DNA of 64,000 nt from Amaricoccus sp003258405. Lineage in GTDB: Bacteria > Pseudomonadota > Alphaproteobacteria > Rhodobacterales > Rhodobacteraceae. A program made the position numbers and the translations under genes. Below the pieces are notes generated by a model. It was not told where the DNA came from. It made no database searches and was given only the letters and a program-made list of their open reading frames with translations. This document shows positions 1-8,949 of this stretch, one piece after another. Positions within the stretch are counted from its first letter, which is position 1. Each line of letters opens with the position of its first letter. The stretch is from positions 2,728,001-2,792,000 of the forward strand of contig NZ_CP171225.1 of assembly GCF_043226085.1 (NCBI RefSeq), written 5' to 3'.

Positions 1-1224
1 CGGCCCGAGCGCGATCTCGCCCGCGCCCGACTGCGCCCAGTCCGCCTGCATCGCTTCCCAGAGGTCGCGGGTCTGGAAGGCGACGCTCTCGAGCGCGGCG
101 CGCGCGATGTCGGCCGGGCCGGTATCGCGCGTGATCCCGAAGATGGCGCCACGGCAATCCGGGTCCCAGTAGGGTGCGCCGAGGCCGGTGAAGGCAGGTA
201 CGAGATAGAGCCTGCGCGCGGGGTCGGCGGCTTCGGCCAGCGTCTGGCTCTCGGCGGCGGTGCGGATGAGCCCGAGCCCGTCGCGGAGCCATTGCACCAC
301 GGCGCCGGCGATGAAGATCGCGCCTTCAAGCGCGTAGGTGGTCTGGCCATCCAGCCGGTAGGCGATGGTGCCGAGCAGGCGGTTCCGGCTTGTGACGAGC
401 GTCGGGCCGGTGTTGAGAAGCGCAAAGCAGCCGGTGCCGTAGGTCGACTTCATCATGCCGGGTTCGAAACAGGCCTGGCCGACGGTCGCGGCCTGCTGGT
501 CTCCGGCCACGCCGAGAATCGGGATCGCGGCGCCGAGGATGCCGGGCTCGGTGGAGCCGAATTCGGCGGCGCAGTCGAGCACCTCCGGCAGCATCGCCAT
601 CGGGATGCCGAGCAGGGCACAGAGCTCCTCGTCCCAGCAGCCGCGGCGGATGTCGTATAGCATGGTGCGTGCGGCGTTGGTGGCGTCGGTGACATGGGCC
701 TTGCCGCCGGTCAGCCGCCAGATGAGGTAGCTGTCCACCGTGCCGAAGGCGAGGCGCCCGGCTTCGGCCGCGGCGCGGGCGCCTTCGGTGTTCTCGAGGA
801 TCCAGCGGATCTTGGTGCCGGAGAAATAGGGGTCGATGATGAGACCGGTGCGTTCGGTCACCAGCGCCTCGTGCCCCGCCTCGCGCAGTTCGGCGCAGAA
901 GGGCGCGGTGCGGCGGTCCTGCCAGACGATGGCGCGGCTCACCGGTTGGCTGCTCTCGCGGTCCCAGACGAGGGTGGTCTCGCGCTGGTTGGTGATGCCG
1001 ATGGCCGTGATCTCGCGCGCCTCGAGCCCGGCCTTCGCGATCGCCTCGCGCGCCGTGGCGACGGTGCTCTCCCAGATGTCCTCCGGCGCATGCTCGACCC
1101 AGCCCGAGGCCGGGAAGTGCTGCGGAAACTCCTGCTGCGCCATGGCCACGAGCGAGAGGGCCTCGTCGAAGACGAGGGCGCGCGTCGAGGTGGTTCCCTG
1201 GTCGATGGCGAGAACGTGTTTCAT
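1..1224 (-). CDS. glpK: Glycerol kinase (C-terminus beyond window)
   Basis: Phosphorylates glycerol to sn-glycerol 3-phosphate with ATP in the cytoplasm. The visible 408 residues begin MKHVLAIDQGTTSTRALVFD, with the FGGY phosphate-binding motif DQGTTSTR at residues 8-15. GWVEHAPEDIW, VDSYLIWRLTGG, AGDQQAATVGQACF and FTGLGAPYWDPDCRG follow, all in glycerol kinase order. The family is about 495 residues, so roughly 90 C-terminal residues, including the second ATP-binding segment, lie left of base 1. The start at 1224 is the only one placing the kinase motif at the usual distance. It is divergent from a GlpR-type regulator 184 bp away, which probably controls it. Seen: motifs and truncation. Inferred: regulation. 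Confidence 0.96.
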   Translation of the reverse strand, partial: MKHVLAIDQGTTSTRALVFDEALSLVAMAQQEFPQHFPASGWVEHAPEDIWESTVATAREAIAKAGLEAREITAIGITNQRETTLVWDRESSQPVSRAIVWQDRRTAPFCAELREAGHEALVTERTGLIIDPYFSGTKIRWILENTEGARAAAEAGRLAFGTVDSYLIWRLTGGKAHVTDATNAARTMLYDIRRGCWDEELCALLGIPMAMLPEVLDCAAEFGSTEPGILGAAIPILGVAGDQQAATVGQACFEPGMMKSTYGTGCFALLNTGPTLVTSRNRLLGTIAYRLDGQTTYALEGAIFIAGAVVQWLRDGLGLIRTAAESQTLAEAADPARRLYLVPAFTGLGAPYWDPDCRGAIFGITRDTGPADIARAALESVAFQTRDLWEAMQADWAQSGAGEIALGP

Positions 1225-1408
1225 GCGGGCGTCTCCTCCTCCCCTTCGGCGGCCTCTCGGGCGGGCCGCTCCTTGTGGTCTCCACCCGCCTTGTCGCAGG
1301 CCGGGGCGGGGTGCGTCGAGTCCCTCGGGCGTTTTGGCCGGCGCGGGCCGGTGTTGCGCCATCGGGAGGCCGGGACTAGAAATGTGACAGGAGGCCGGCA
1401 GACCCCAC

Positions 1409-2188
1409 ATGGCGCAAAACTTTCGACATTCCGAGATCCTCGCCATCGCGCGCGAGGCGGGCAAGGTCACCGTCGAGGACCTGGCGGCGAAGTTCAACGT
1501 TACCGCCCAGACCATTCGCCGCGACCTTGCCGAGCTTTGCGACATCGGTCAGCTCACGCGGGTCCATGGTGGCGCGACGATCCCCTCGGGCGTGATCGCG
1601 CTCGGCTACGAGGACCGGCGCTCGATCGCGTCCGATGCCAAGGAGAGGATGGCGCGCATGGTCGCAGAGCAGATCCCCGACGGGGTCTCGATCTTCCTCA
1701 ACATCGGCACCACCACGGAGGCGGTGGCGCGCGCGCTGCTCAAGCACCGCAACCTGATGGTGGTGACGAACAATCTCAATGTCGCGAACATCCTTGCGAC
1801 CTCGCCCAACTGCGAGGTGATCGTGACCGGCGGCATGCTCCGGCGCTCCGACGGCGGGCTGGTGGGCGAGGTCACGGCCGAATTCATCGGGCAGTTCAAG
1901 GTGGATTACGCGATCATCGGTTCGGCGGCGGTCGATCCCGACGGCTCGCTCCTCGACTATGATTTCCGCGAGGTGCGCGTGGCGCAGGCGATCATCAAGA
2001 ACGCGCGGAAGGCCTATTTCATTGCCGACAGCACCAAGTTCAAGATGGCCGCGCCCGTGCGCGTCGCCTCGCTTGCCGAGCTCGACGGCTTCTTCACCGA
2101 CGTCACGCCGCCGCGCTCGATCGTGCAGCTTTGCGCTGACAACGACGTTTTCATTCGCACGGTGGAGCATTCGTCGCGCGTCTATTGA
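1409..2188 (+). CDS. glpR: DeoR-family transcriptional regulator, GlpR type
   Basis: A 259-residue DeoR regulator. An N-terminal winged helix-turn-helix occupies about residues 5-58 (VTVEDLAAKFNVTAQTIRRD, then the VHGGA wing). The C-terminal sugar-phosphate sensor domain carries NIGTTTEAVARAL and AIIGSAAVDPDGSLLDYD. GlpR proteins repress glycerol catabolism and release DNA on binding glycerol 3-phosphate. The divergent glpK supports this assignment rather than another DeoR subtype. The start ATG has an AGGAGG about 14 nt upstream, which is long, but N-terminal alignment to the family (FRHSEILAIAREAGKVTVEDL) fits this start. No operator could be read confidently in the 184-bp divergent gap. 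Confidence 0.9.
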   Translation: MAQNFRHSEILAIAREAGKVTVEDLAAKFNVTAQTIRRDLAELCDIGQLTRVHGGATIPSGVIALGYEDRRSIASDAKERMARMVAEQIPDGVSIFLNIGTTTEAVARALLKHRNLMVVTNNLNVANILATSPNCEVIVTGGMLRRSDGGLVGEVTAEFIGQFKVDYAIIGSAAVDPDGSLLDYDFREVRVAQAIIKNARKAYFIADSTKFKMAAPVRVASLAELDGFFTDVTPPRSIVQLCADNDVFIRTVEHSSRVY

Positions 2189-2253
2189 TCCGTCCCGCAA
2201 AAGCAGATCCCGACGACGGCAGTCTCGCTCGCGGCGGAAAGGAAGGGAAACCG

Positions 2254-2958
2254 ATGGAGTTCGAGGCGCTGCTCGCGGCCACATGGCCGGCGGCGGAGAC
2301 GGTGGAGGCGGGCGGGTTTCTCCTGCGCCGCGGTGCCGGGGGCGGCAGCCGCGTTTCGGCGGCGAGCCGCATGGCCGGGTCTTGCGATATCGCCGCGGCG
2401 GAAGCTGGGTTGCGCGCCTGGGGCCAGCGCCCGCTCTTCCGGGTCGGGCGGGACGAGGCAGCGCTCGACGAAGCGCTGGCCGCGCGTGGCTACAGCGTGA
2501 AGGATCCGACCGCCGTGCTTGCCGCCCCCGTTGGCGCGCTGACCGGTGGCGACATCGACGAGTTCGCGATCCTCTGCGACGCGCCGCTTGCCTGCATGGA
2601 GGCGATCTGGGCCGCGGGGGGAATCGGCCCGGCCCGGCTCCGGGTGATGGAACGGGTCGCGGTGCCGCGGATCTGGATCCTCGGGCGGCATGGCGACCGG
2701 CCGGTCGGCGCGGCCTTCGTCGCGGCGCAGGGCGGGGCGGCGATGCTGCATGCGCTCGAGATCGGGCGGGCCTACCGGCGAGCGGGTGTCGCGCGGCGGA
2801 TGACGCGGGCGGCGGCGGCCTGGGCGCGGCGCGCCGGCGCGGACACGCTGGTGCTTGCCGTCACGCGGGCGAACACCGCCGCCCTCTCGCTCTACGCCGG
2901 CCTCGGGATGGCCGAGACCGGCGGCTATCACTATCGCGAGGCGCCCTCGCACCCCTGA
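2254..2958 (+). CDS. GNAT-family N-acetyltransferase
   Basis: A 234-residue protein with a C-terminal GNAT fold. The acetyl-CoA pyrophosphate-binding loop is RRAGVARRM (R/Q-x-x-G-x-G/A), and the typical last motif is NTAALSLYAGLGM. The N-terminal half is divergent and could hold substrate specificity. The frame is open back to 2185, but GGAAAGGAAGG just before ATG 2254 decides the start. It begins 65 bp after glpR and is followed 11 bp later by the AhpD-like gene, so the three may be co-transcribed. The substrate cannot be deduced from sequence. Confidence 0.82.
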   Translation: MEFEALLAATWPAAETVEAGGFLLRRGAGGGSRVSAASRMAGSCDIAAAEAGLRAWGQRPLFRVGRDEAALDEALAARGYSVKDPTAVLAAPVGALTGGDIDEFAILCDAPLACMEAIWAAGGIGPARLRVMERVAVPRIWILGRHGDRPVGAAFVAAQGGAAMLHALEIGRAYRRAGVARRMTRAAAAWARRAGADTLVLAVTRANTAALSLYAGLGMAETGGYHYREAPSHP

Positions 2959-2969
2959 CGGAGATTGCC

Positions 2970-3533
2970 ATGACTGCCCCGACCGCGCTCGATCTGCCGC
3001 CCGCCGATCCGCTGCCCGAGGAGACCCGGCGCTATTTCGAGATCTGCCGCGATAAGCTCGGCATGGTGCCGAACGTGCTTCTGGCGCATGCGTTCTCGAT
3101 CCCCAAGCTCGATGCCTTCACGGCGATGTACAATGACCTGATGCTGGGAGAGAGCCGGCTCACGAAGCTCGAACGGGAGATGATCGCGGTGGTGGTCTCG
3201 GCCGAGAACCGGTGCTTCTACTGCCTTGTGGCCCATGGCGCGGCGGTGCGTCAGCTCTCGGGCAATCCCGAGCTTGGCGAGATGCTGGTGATGAACTACC
3301 GCGTCGCGCCGCTCCCGCCACACCAGCGGGCGATGCTCGATTTCGCCGTCAGGATGACGAAGGCGAGCGCCACGATCGAGGAGGCGGATCGTGCGGGGTT
3401 GCGCGAGGCGGGCTTCACCGATCGCGACGTCTGGGATATCGCGGCGGTCGCGTCCTTCTTCAACATGACGAACCGGATGGCGAGCGCGGTCGACATGCGC
3501 CCCAACCCGGAATACCACGCGCAGGCGCGCTGA
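2970..3533 (+). CDS. Peroxidase-related protein, AhpD/carboxymuconolactone decarboxylase-like
   Basis: A 187-residue all-helical AhpD-like protein. The thiol motif of the family is RCFYCLVAHG, giving C82-x-x-C85 and H89, the residues used by AhpD-type peroxidases for disulfide exchange. LTKLEREMIAVVVSAENR just before it is the usual lead-in helix, and a C-terminal helical repeat (WDIAAVASFFNMTNRMASA) is typical of the uncharacterised peroxidase-related subgroup. A role in peroxide reduction is family knowledge; the physiological substrate is unknown. It lies 11 bp after the GNAT gene, convergent with the HAD gene 19 bp beyond its stop. Confidence 0.85.
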   Translation: MTAPTALDLPPADPLPEETRRYFEICRDKLGMVPNVLLAHAFSIPKLDAFTAMYNDLMLGESRLTKLEREMIAVVVSAENRCFYCLVAHGAAVRQLSGNPELGEMLVMNYRVAPLPPHQRAMLDFAVRMTKASATIEEADRAGLREAGFTDRDVWDIAAVASFFNMTNRMASAVDMRPNPEYHAQAR

Positions 3534-3552
3534 CCGGAATGTGAGGCGGGCC

Positions 3553-4299
3553 TCAGGTTGCGGAGAGGTGCCCGGCGAGGGCGGCGAGGCTCGGGGCCTC
3601 GTAGTCGGGGTGCGCGGTTTCGGCCCCGGAGCGGCCGAAGACATGGCCGGGTCGGTTGATCCAGACGCAGGTGAGCCCGAGCGCGTTCGCCGGAACGATA
3701 TCGGCGCGGCGGCTCTGGGCGACATGGAGCACCCGGCTTGCGGGAATGCCGCGCTGGGCAAGATCGTCCAGAGCGGTCCGGAAATGCGGCAGATCGGGCT
3801 TGTAGGCCCCGACCCTCTCCGCCGTCACCACGACATCGAAGCGGATGCCTGCCGCCTGCATCGCGCGGGCAAACGAGGCTTCGTCGATATTGCTGAGCGC
3901 AGCGAGCGTAAGCCCCATTCCGCGAAATTCGGCGAGTGCGGCCACGCTGTCGGGGAAGGGATGGTGGGTCGCGGCGATGCCCGCGAATTCCTCGAGATCG
4001 CCCGGGCGCGCCGTCACCCCGGTTTCGGCCGCCAGCGCGGCCAGCGTCTCGCGCAGCACCTCGGGATAGGGAAGCGCCGGGCGACGCGCCTGCAGCGGCT
4101 GGCGCAGGCGGTCATAGCTCAGCAGCAGGTCCCGGCCGCGCAGCGGGCTACCCTCGCGCAGGAGAAACCGGTCGAGGAACCGGACGATCTCGGGTTCCCA
4201 GTCGAGGATCGTGCCGTAGACATCGAAGCTCAGCGCGTCGAAATCGGCGCGCCGCAGGCCCTCGAGGCGGAGGGTGGCAGGTGCGAGCCCGGCGGTCAT
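3553..4299 (-). CDS. HAD-superfamily hydrolase, haloacid dehalogenase type II-like
   Basis: A 248-residue HAD hydrolase with all four motifs in order: FDVYGT with nucleophile D26, S136-N137 in LAALSNIDE, K167 in AYKPD, and the acidic loop ending at D200. The aromatic DVYGT and VAQS (193-196) resemble (S)-2-haloacid dehalogenases. They also occur in phosphatases of the same subgroup, so dehalogenation is only one possibility. The start ATG overlaps the stop of the upstream LysR gene as ATGA, implying translational coupling, so the LysR protein is co-expressed with this enzyme and may regulate the pair. Confidence 0.85.
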   Translation of the reverse strand: MTAGLAPATLRLEGLRRADFDALSFDVYGTILDWEPEIVRFLDRFLLREGSPLRGRDLLLSYDRLRQPLQARRPALPYPEVLRETLAALAAETGVTARPGDLEEFAGIAATHHPFPDSVAALAEFRGMGLTLAALSNIDEASFARAMQAAGIRFDVVVTAERVGAYKPDLPHFRTALDDLAQRGIPASRVLHVAQSRRADIVPANALGLTCVWINRPGHVFGRSGAETAHPDYEAPSLAALAGHLSAT

Positions 4300-5207
4300 G
4301 CGGCGTTGCTTTCGGGAATGGATGTGCGGAAATACTCGACGAGGAAATCGATGAAGGCCCGCAACTTCGGCTGCGGGAATGGCCCCGGCGGATAGACCGC
4401 ATAGATGCCGATCGGATCGGCCGTGCTGTCGGGCAGGAGTTCGACGAGCCGCCCCGCGCGGATGGCATCTCCCAGCACGAAGGACGGAATTCTCGAGATG
4501 CCGATGCCGGCCTCTACCGCCTTCATCAGGGAGTTGGCGTTGTTGGCGGTGAAGCGCCCGCCCACGCGGATGTGCCGTTCCTCGCCCGAATGCGTGCGCA
4601 GGCGCCAGAAGTTGCCGGTGGACTGGTTCGAGTAATGCAGCAGGTGGTGGTGGTTGAGATCGTCGATCGTTGCCGGCGTGCCGTGCGTGCGCAGATACTC
4701 GGGTGATGCGACGAGCATCACCCGCGCCTCAGCGAGCTTGCGGGCCATGAGGGAGCTGTCGGACAGCACGCCGATACGGATTGCCATGTCGAAACCTTCG
4801 GCCACCAGCTCGACGAACCGGTCATCGAGCACGAGATTGACCTCGACATTCGGGTAGGCGGTGAGAAACTTCGCCACAGCATCCGAGATCTCGCCCATCC
4901 CGATGCTGACCGGCACCGAGATCCTGAGCGAGCCCTGCGGCGAATCCTGCATCGCCGTGACCATGCTGTCGGCGTCGAGCGCGTCCTTCAGCACCGCGCG
5001 GGCGCGGTCGTAATAGGCAAGGCCCACTTCAGTCGGGCTCACCCGGCGCGTCGTGCGGTTAAGCAGGCGCACGGCGAGCCGGGCCTCGAGCGAGGAGACG
5101 CTCTTCGAGATCGCGGACTTCGATACGCCGAGCTTGCGCGCAGCTTCGGTAAAGCCGCCATTGTCGACGACATTCACAAAAGCTTCCATCTCCGCAAGCC
5201 TGTCCAT
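4296..5207 (-). CDS. LysR-family transcriptional regulator
   Basis: A 303-residue LysR-type regulator. The N-terminal helix-turn-helix is at about residues 1-60 (GGFTEAARKLGVSKSAISKS, then NRTTRRVSPTEVG). The C-terminal periplasmic-binding-like effector domain starts near residue 92 (GSLRISVPVS) and ends with PQPKLRAFIDFL. This C-terminus places it in the large CrgA/DmlR-like group with no predictable ligand. Its stop overlaps the HAD start by 4 bases, which is unusual because LysR genes are more often divergent from their targets; here regulator and enzyme share one transcript. Confidence 0.9.
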   Translation of the reverse strand: MDRLAEMEAFVNVVDNGGFTEAARKLGVSKSAISKSVSSLEARLAVRLLNRTTRRVSPTEVGLAYYDRARAVLKDALDADSMVTAMQDSPQGSLRISVPVSIGMGEISDAVAKFLTAYPNVEVNLVLDDRFVELVAEGFDMAIRIGVLSDSSLMARKLAEARVMLVASPEYLRTHGTPATIDDLNHHHLLHYSNQSTGNFWRLRTHSGEERHIRVGGRFTANNANSLMKAVEAGIGISRIPSFVLGDAIRAGRLVELLPDSTADPIGIYAVYPPGPFPQPKLRAFIDFLVEYFRTSIPESNAA

Positions 5208-5273
5208 GCGCGGGCCTTCTGTTTCCGTTCAGGTGACAATGGGCAAATTCAGCCCTGTCGTCAGAGTAATTGG

Positions 5274-5867
5274 TTAACGGCAGTTCTGCAACTGAACTTC
5301 GTAGCGCGTGGCCCAGGCTTCAACGTCCCGTGCGACCGACGGCAACCAAGCCTTGTTCTGGTAGCTGCCGCGGGCAAAGCCCGCGATGCCGTCGTGATAG
5401 GCGAGATACTGGTTGTAGGCGTCGTTCTGGGAAACGCCGTTGGCGCGCGCATTCTGGTTCATGTACCAGCCGATGAAGTCGGAGGAGTCGGCGAAATCCG
5501 TACGATCCGCGCGACGCCGGCCGGTGTCGGCGCGATACCAGTCCCAGGTGCCGTCGATTGCCTGGGCATAGCCGAGGGCACTCGAGCGCGGCACCTTGCG
5601 CGAGAAGATGCTGCTGCCGACCTTCTTCATCGGTCGGGCGTCGTGCTGGAAGCTCGATTCTCGGGCGATTGTTGCCATCTGGACCGAAACAGGGACACCC
5701 CAGCGCTGCTCGGTGCGCTGCATGGCCTTGTACCACTGTGGGCGCTCGCTCTTGATGCGGCACGCGTCAAGAACCGTCGAGGGGGGCTTGTTGTTTCCCC
5801 CGCATGCGCTCGTAACCAGCAAAAGGCCGAGAAATATGGAACGCTGAATGCGCTTCCTGCCTGTCAT
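5274..5867 (-). CDS. Lipoprotein with SLT (lysozyme-like) transglycosylase domain
   Basis: A 197-residue outer-membrane or periplasm-facing lipoprotein. A basic hydrophobic signal ends in LLLVTSAC, with C22 as the lipidated residue. The mature protein contains an SLT-like fold: the likely catalytic glutamate is in IARESSF, followed by SALGYAQAIDGTWDWYR, FADSSDFIGWYMN and YNQYLAYHDGIAGFARG. This glutamate-ESSF and G-Y-A-Q arrangement is that of a family common in Rhodobacteraceae, presumed to cleave peptidoglycan. The frame extends 14 codons upstream, but the Met at 5867 directly precedes the signal peptide (MTGRKRIQRS). Confidence 0.82.
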   Translation of the reverse strand: MTGRKRIQRSIFLGLLLVTSACGGNNKPPSTVLDACRIKSERPQWYKAMQRTEQRWGVPVSVQMATIARESSFQHDARPMKKVGSSIFSRKVPRSSALGYAQAIDGTWDWYRADTGRRRADRTDFADSSDFIGWYMNQNARANGVSQNDAYNQYLAYHDGIAGFARGSYQNKAWLPSVARDVEAWATRYEVQLQNCR

Positions 5868-5975
5868 GTCCACTGCTCGCGTGTCTTGCCGCACGTCGGA
5901 GGAAAGCATGACAGACTCCCCCCGGATTGCAAACAGAAAACCCGTAGAATAAGCGCAAATCGCCGGTTTTCCGCC

Positions 5976-7220
5976 TCAGCGCTCGAAGCGTGCGGCAAGC
6001 TCCACATGCCCTGACCAGAGGAACTGGTCGACCGGCTGCACCCAGGCGAGGCGGAATCCTGCGCCGGTGAGGGTGGCCGCGTCGCGCGCGAAGCTTGCCG
6101 GGTTGCAGGAGATGAAGGCGATGCGCTCCACGCGCGAACGGGCGATCTCGCGGGACTGGGCCTCGGCGCCAGCCCGCGGCGGGTCGATGAGGATGGCCTC
6201 GTAGCGGTCGAGTTCGGCGGCGAGGAGCGGGCGGCGGAAGAGGTCGCGCGTCTCGGTTGTCACCCGGTGCAGCCGCTCCGCCCCCCGCCAGCCGGCGTCG
6301 AGGGCCGCGAGCATGGCGCCTTCGCCCTCGACCGCATGGACCTCGGCGCGCGACGCCAGCGGCAGGGTGAAGGTGCCGCAACCGGCGAAGAGATCCAGGA
6401 TGCGCTCCGCGCCGTCGGTGATCGTCTCGGCCGCTGCCAGAAGCGCGGCCTCGCCCTCGGCGGTTGCCTGCAGGAAGGCGCCGGGCGGCGGGGTGACGCG
6501 GGCGGCCCCCATCCGCTGGAAGGGCGGATGTTCGAGTACGACCGTTTCGCCGTCGACACTCACCCGTGCGAAGCCGGCCGCACGTGCGGCGGCGGCGAGA
6601 TCGGACCGGAGCGCGGCATCGAGCGGCTTGGCATCGCGCAGATCGAGGTCGAGCCCGCCCGGTCCGGCGGTCACCGCGAGGCGGATGGGCTTCGCGCGCG
6701 ACGCCGCGAGCCGGGTGATCTCGCCGAGGGCAGGGAAGGCCGCCATGATTTCCGGGCAGAGCACATGACATTCGCGGATCGGAACGAGCGTGTCGGAGCG
6801 ATGGCCGTGAAAGCCGATCTGCACCGTCTTCTTCGTCCGGCGCCCGGTGAGGACGGCGCGGCGGCGCGAGCGGGCGGGGGAAGTCAGCGTCGGGTGGATC
6901 TCGGTTTCGAGCCCGTGGGCGGCGAGTGCTCGGGCAATGACCTCGGCTTTCCAGGTGGCGAGGAAGGGTTGCGCCGCGTGCTGGAGCGTACAACCGCCGC
7001 AGGTGCCGGCATGTGGGCAGGAGGGCGCGACGCGCGACGGGCTCGGGGAGACGAGGCGTGCGTCGGCGATCCGGTTGCCCTCGATCGGCCCCTCCCAGAC
7101 CTCGCCCGGCAGGGCGCCAGCGATGCGGGTCGGCCCGGCGAAGCCGTCGCCTTCCTGTCCGAGGCGTTCGACGGTGAGCCGGGCATGGGCCGCCGCCTGT
7201 CTTTCGCTATCGCCGCTCAT
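5976..7220 (-). CDS. Class I SAM-dependent RNA m5U methyltransferase, TrmA/RlmC/RlmD family
   Basis: A 414-residue RNA uridine-C5 methyltransferase. The N-terminus carries a shortened TRAM-like region and a 4Fe-4S cysteine motif (C68, C74, C77 in CPHAGTCGGC, with C151 or C155 as fourth ligand). The catalytic domain shows the SAM motif LDLFAGCGTFTLPLA, LIDPPRAGAE, and the nucleophile motif FISCNPASFARDA. Members methylate U54 of tRNA or U747/U1939 of 23S rRNA; which one cannot be told here. The fold and iron-sulfur motif are clear; the target base is not. Confidence 0.9.
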   Translation of the reverse strand: MSGDSERQAAAHARLTVERLGQEGDGFAGPTRIAGALPGEVWEGPIEGNRIADARLVSPSPSRVAPSCPHAGTCGGCTLQHAAQPFLATWKAEVIARALAAHGLETEIHPTLTSPARSRRRAVLTGRRTKKTVQIGFHGHRSDTLVPIRECHVLCPEIMAAFPALGEITRLAASRAKPIRLAVTAGPGGLDLDLRDAKPLDAALRSDLAAAARAAGFARVSVDGETVVLEHPPFQRMGAARVTPPPGAFLQATAEGEAALLAAAETITDGAERILDLFAGCGTFTLPLASRAEVHAVEGEGAMLAALDAGWRGAERLHRVTTETRDLFRRPLLAAELDRYEAILIDPPRAGAEAQSREIARSRVERIAFISCNPASFARDAATLTGAGFRLAWVQPVDQFLWSGHVELAARFER

Positions 7221-7366
7221 CGGGAGGCCCTGGCTCCTGCTTGTTCCGCGGCAACCTGTCTGGCGGCATGGATGTCGCTCCCGGCCCGTTGCCTGAAGGA
7301 GCCCTCTACACAGGCCGGCGGGCGATGGCGAGGGAGGACGCCGGTTTTCGCCCCCGGCAGGGCGAG

Positions 7367-7397
7367 GCCCCGGCCCCTGTTGCGCAGGGGCCGGGGC
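7367..7397 (-). terminator. Perfect 13-bp hairpin downstream of the APC permease
   Basis: GCCCCGGCCCCTG and CAGGGGCCGGGGC pair perfectly around a 5-nt loop, nine bases past the permease stop. There is no clear U-run on the minus strand, so it may be an mRNA-stabilising 3' hairpin as much as a rho-independent terminator. Confidence 0.6.
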
Positions 7398-7405
7398 GTT
7401 TCAGG

Positions 7406-8782
7406 TCAGGGTTCGATGACCGCGGGCCCGTAGGCGCGGCGGGCATATATGTAGAAGGCCGCCCCGAGCAGCGACCAGACCGCCACGATCAGCCATTCCG
7501 CGGGCCAGGCGAGGGCTGCCGGCGAGCCGGGGAGGTAGAGGAGCGTCAGTGCCAGGGAGAGAACGAGTGCGGCGTATCCGACCCAGGGGCTCTTGCCGGC
7601 ACGGAACGGCCGGGGCATGTCGGGTTCCTTCCGGCGGAGCAGGATGAAGGAGAGCGCCACCATGGCGTAGGCGACGATGATGCCGAGCCCGCCTGCATCG
7701 ACGAACCAGACGAGCGCGCCGCGGCCGAGGAGCGGGGCGAAGATCGACACGGCGCCGACGAGCAGGATTGCGTTGTACGGCGTCTTGTATTCGGGATGCA
7801 GCTTCGCGAGGAAGGAGGGCAGCATGCGCGCCTCGGCCATGGCATAGATCGCGCGGCTGCCGCCGATCAGGAAGGCATTCCAGCTGGTGATGATGCCGCC
7901 GATCCCGGCGAGGATGATGAGCTTGCCGCCCCAGGGGCCGCCAAGCACGGCCGTTGCCGCATCCGCGGCGGCGATGTTGCTGGAGGCAAGCGCCTCGGCA
8001 TCGAGCGAGCGGCCGGTCGCAAGGGCGACGAGCATGTACCAGACCACCGCCATCACCACGGAGAGGATCAGCAGGAGGCCGATCCGGCGCGGCGGCAGGT
8101 CGATTTCCTCGGCCGCCTGCGGGATCACGTCGAAGCCCACGAAGAGGAAGGGCACCATGACGAGGACGGCAAAGATGCCGCCCGTGCCGCCGACGAAGAG
8201 CGGCTCGGCATTGGCCTGGCTGCCATCAAGGAAGCTGCCGGTAAAGAGCGCGAGCCCACCAAGGAAGATGAGCAGAATGACCATCCGCTGTAGGAAAGCG
8301 CTGTTCTTGATGCCGCGGATGTTGATCCAGGTCATGAAGATCGCGGCGACGCTGCCGAGCAGTGCCCAGGTGAAATAGACGTCTGAGCCGGCGAAGGAAT
8401 AGAGATGGATCTGTTTGTAGCCGGGCAGGAGGTTCTCGACGACGGTCGGGAGCGCGACCGCCTCGAAGGCCACAACCGAGACATAGCCGAAGATGATCGC
8501 CCAGGTGCAGAAGAACGATCCGAGCTCGCCCATCGCCCGGAACGAATAGACATGCTCTCCACCCGCGAGAGGCATGGCGGCAGCGAGTTCGGCATAGGTG
8601 AGGCCGATCAGCACCACGGCTACGCCACCGATGGCGAAGGCGGTCATTGCGCCGAAGGTTCCGGCATTGATGATCCAGGACCCGGCCAGCACGACCCATC
8701 CCCAGCCGATCATCGCCCCGAAGGCGAGCGCGAGGACATCGCGGCTGCCTATGACCTTCTCGAACTTGCTTGTTCCGGACAT
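7406..8782 (-). CDS. APC-superfamily amino acid/amine permease
   Basis: A 458-residue integral membrane transporter of the APC superfamily with about 12 hydrophobic segments. The signature first helix is ALAFGAMIGWGWVVLAGSWI, with the unwound GAMIGWG substrate-binding loop. ALPLAGGEHVYSFRAMG-type helix 3 and a C-terminal GPAVIEP tail complete it. It most resembles uncharacterised amino-acid permeases of marine alphaproteobacteria; the substrate is unknown. The reading frame continues 57 codons upstream, but GGAGGG seven bases before ATG 8782 and the onset of similarity decide the start. It stands alone between TlyA and the RNA methyltransferase. Confidence 0.86.
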   Translation of the reverse strand: MSGTSKFEKVIGSRDVLALAFGAMIGWGWVVLAGSWIINAGTFGAMTAFAIGGVAVVLIGLTYAELAAAMPLAGGEHVYSFRAMGELGSFFCTWAIIFGYVSVVAFEAVALPTVVENLLPGYKQIHLYSFAGSDVYFTWALLGSVAAIFMTWINIRGIKNSAFLQRMVILLIFLGGLALFTGSFLDGSQANAEPLFVGGTGGIFAVLVMVPFLFVGFDVIPQAAEEIDLPPRRIGLLLILSVVMAVVWYMLVALATGRSLDAEALASSNIAAADAATAVLGGPWGGKLIILAGIGGIITSWNAFLIGGSRAIYAMAEARMLPSFLAKLHPEYKTPYNAILLVGAVSIFAPLLGRGALVWFVDAGGLGIIVAYAMVALSFILLRRKEPDMPRPFRAGKSPWVGYAALVLSLALTLLYLPGSPAALAWPAEWLIVAVWSLLGAAFYIYARRAYGPAVIEP

Positions 8783-8902
8783 GCCCGGGCCCTCCGTGTT
8801 CACAAAAACTCTATGTGAGGGTCTTTTCACGAAGCGGTTTGCGCAACAGTCTTGCGAAGAAAACGCGAGTGATCGCGCCGAACTGCCCACATAACGTGCA
8901 TC

Positions 8903-8932
8903 TGGCCGGCGGATATGCAGCCCTGCCGGCCA
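8903..8932 (-). terminator. Hairpin after tlyA
   Basis: TGGCCGGC and GCCGGCCA form an 8-bp stem around 14 nt, 18 bases downstream of the tlyA stop on its strand. No U-run follows. It is a possible terminator or 3' stabiliser separating tlyA from the permease gene. Confidence 0.4.
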
Positions 8933-8949
8933 ATTTGATGAGGGATGCC

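Noticed and set aside
326..1285. Arg/His-rich 319-codon minus frame at the left end
   Set aside because: It is an out-of-frame reading of glpK, whose real frame is open to the window edge.
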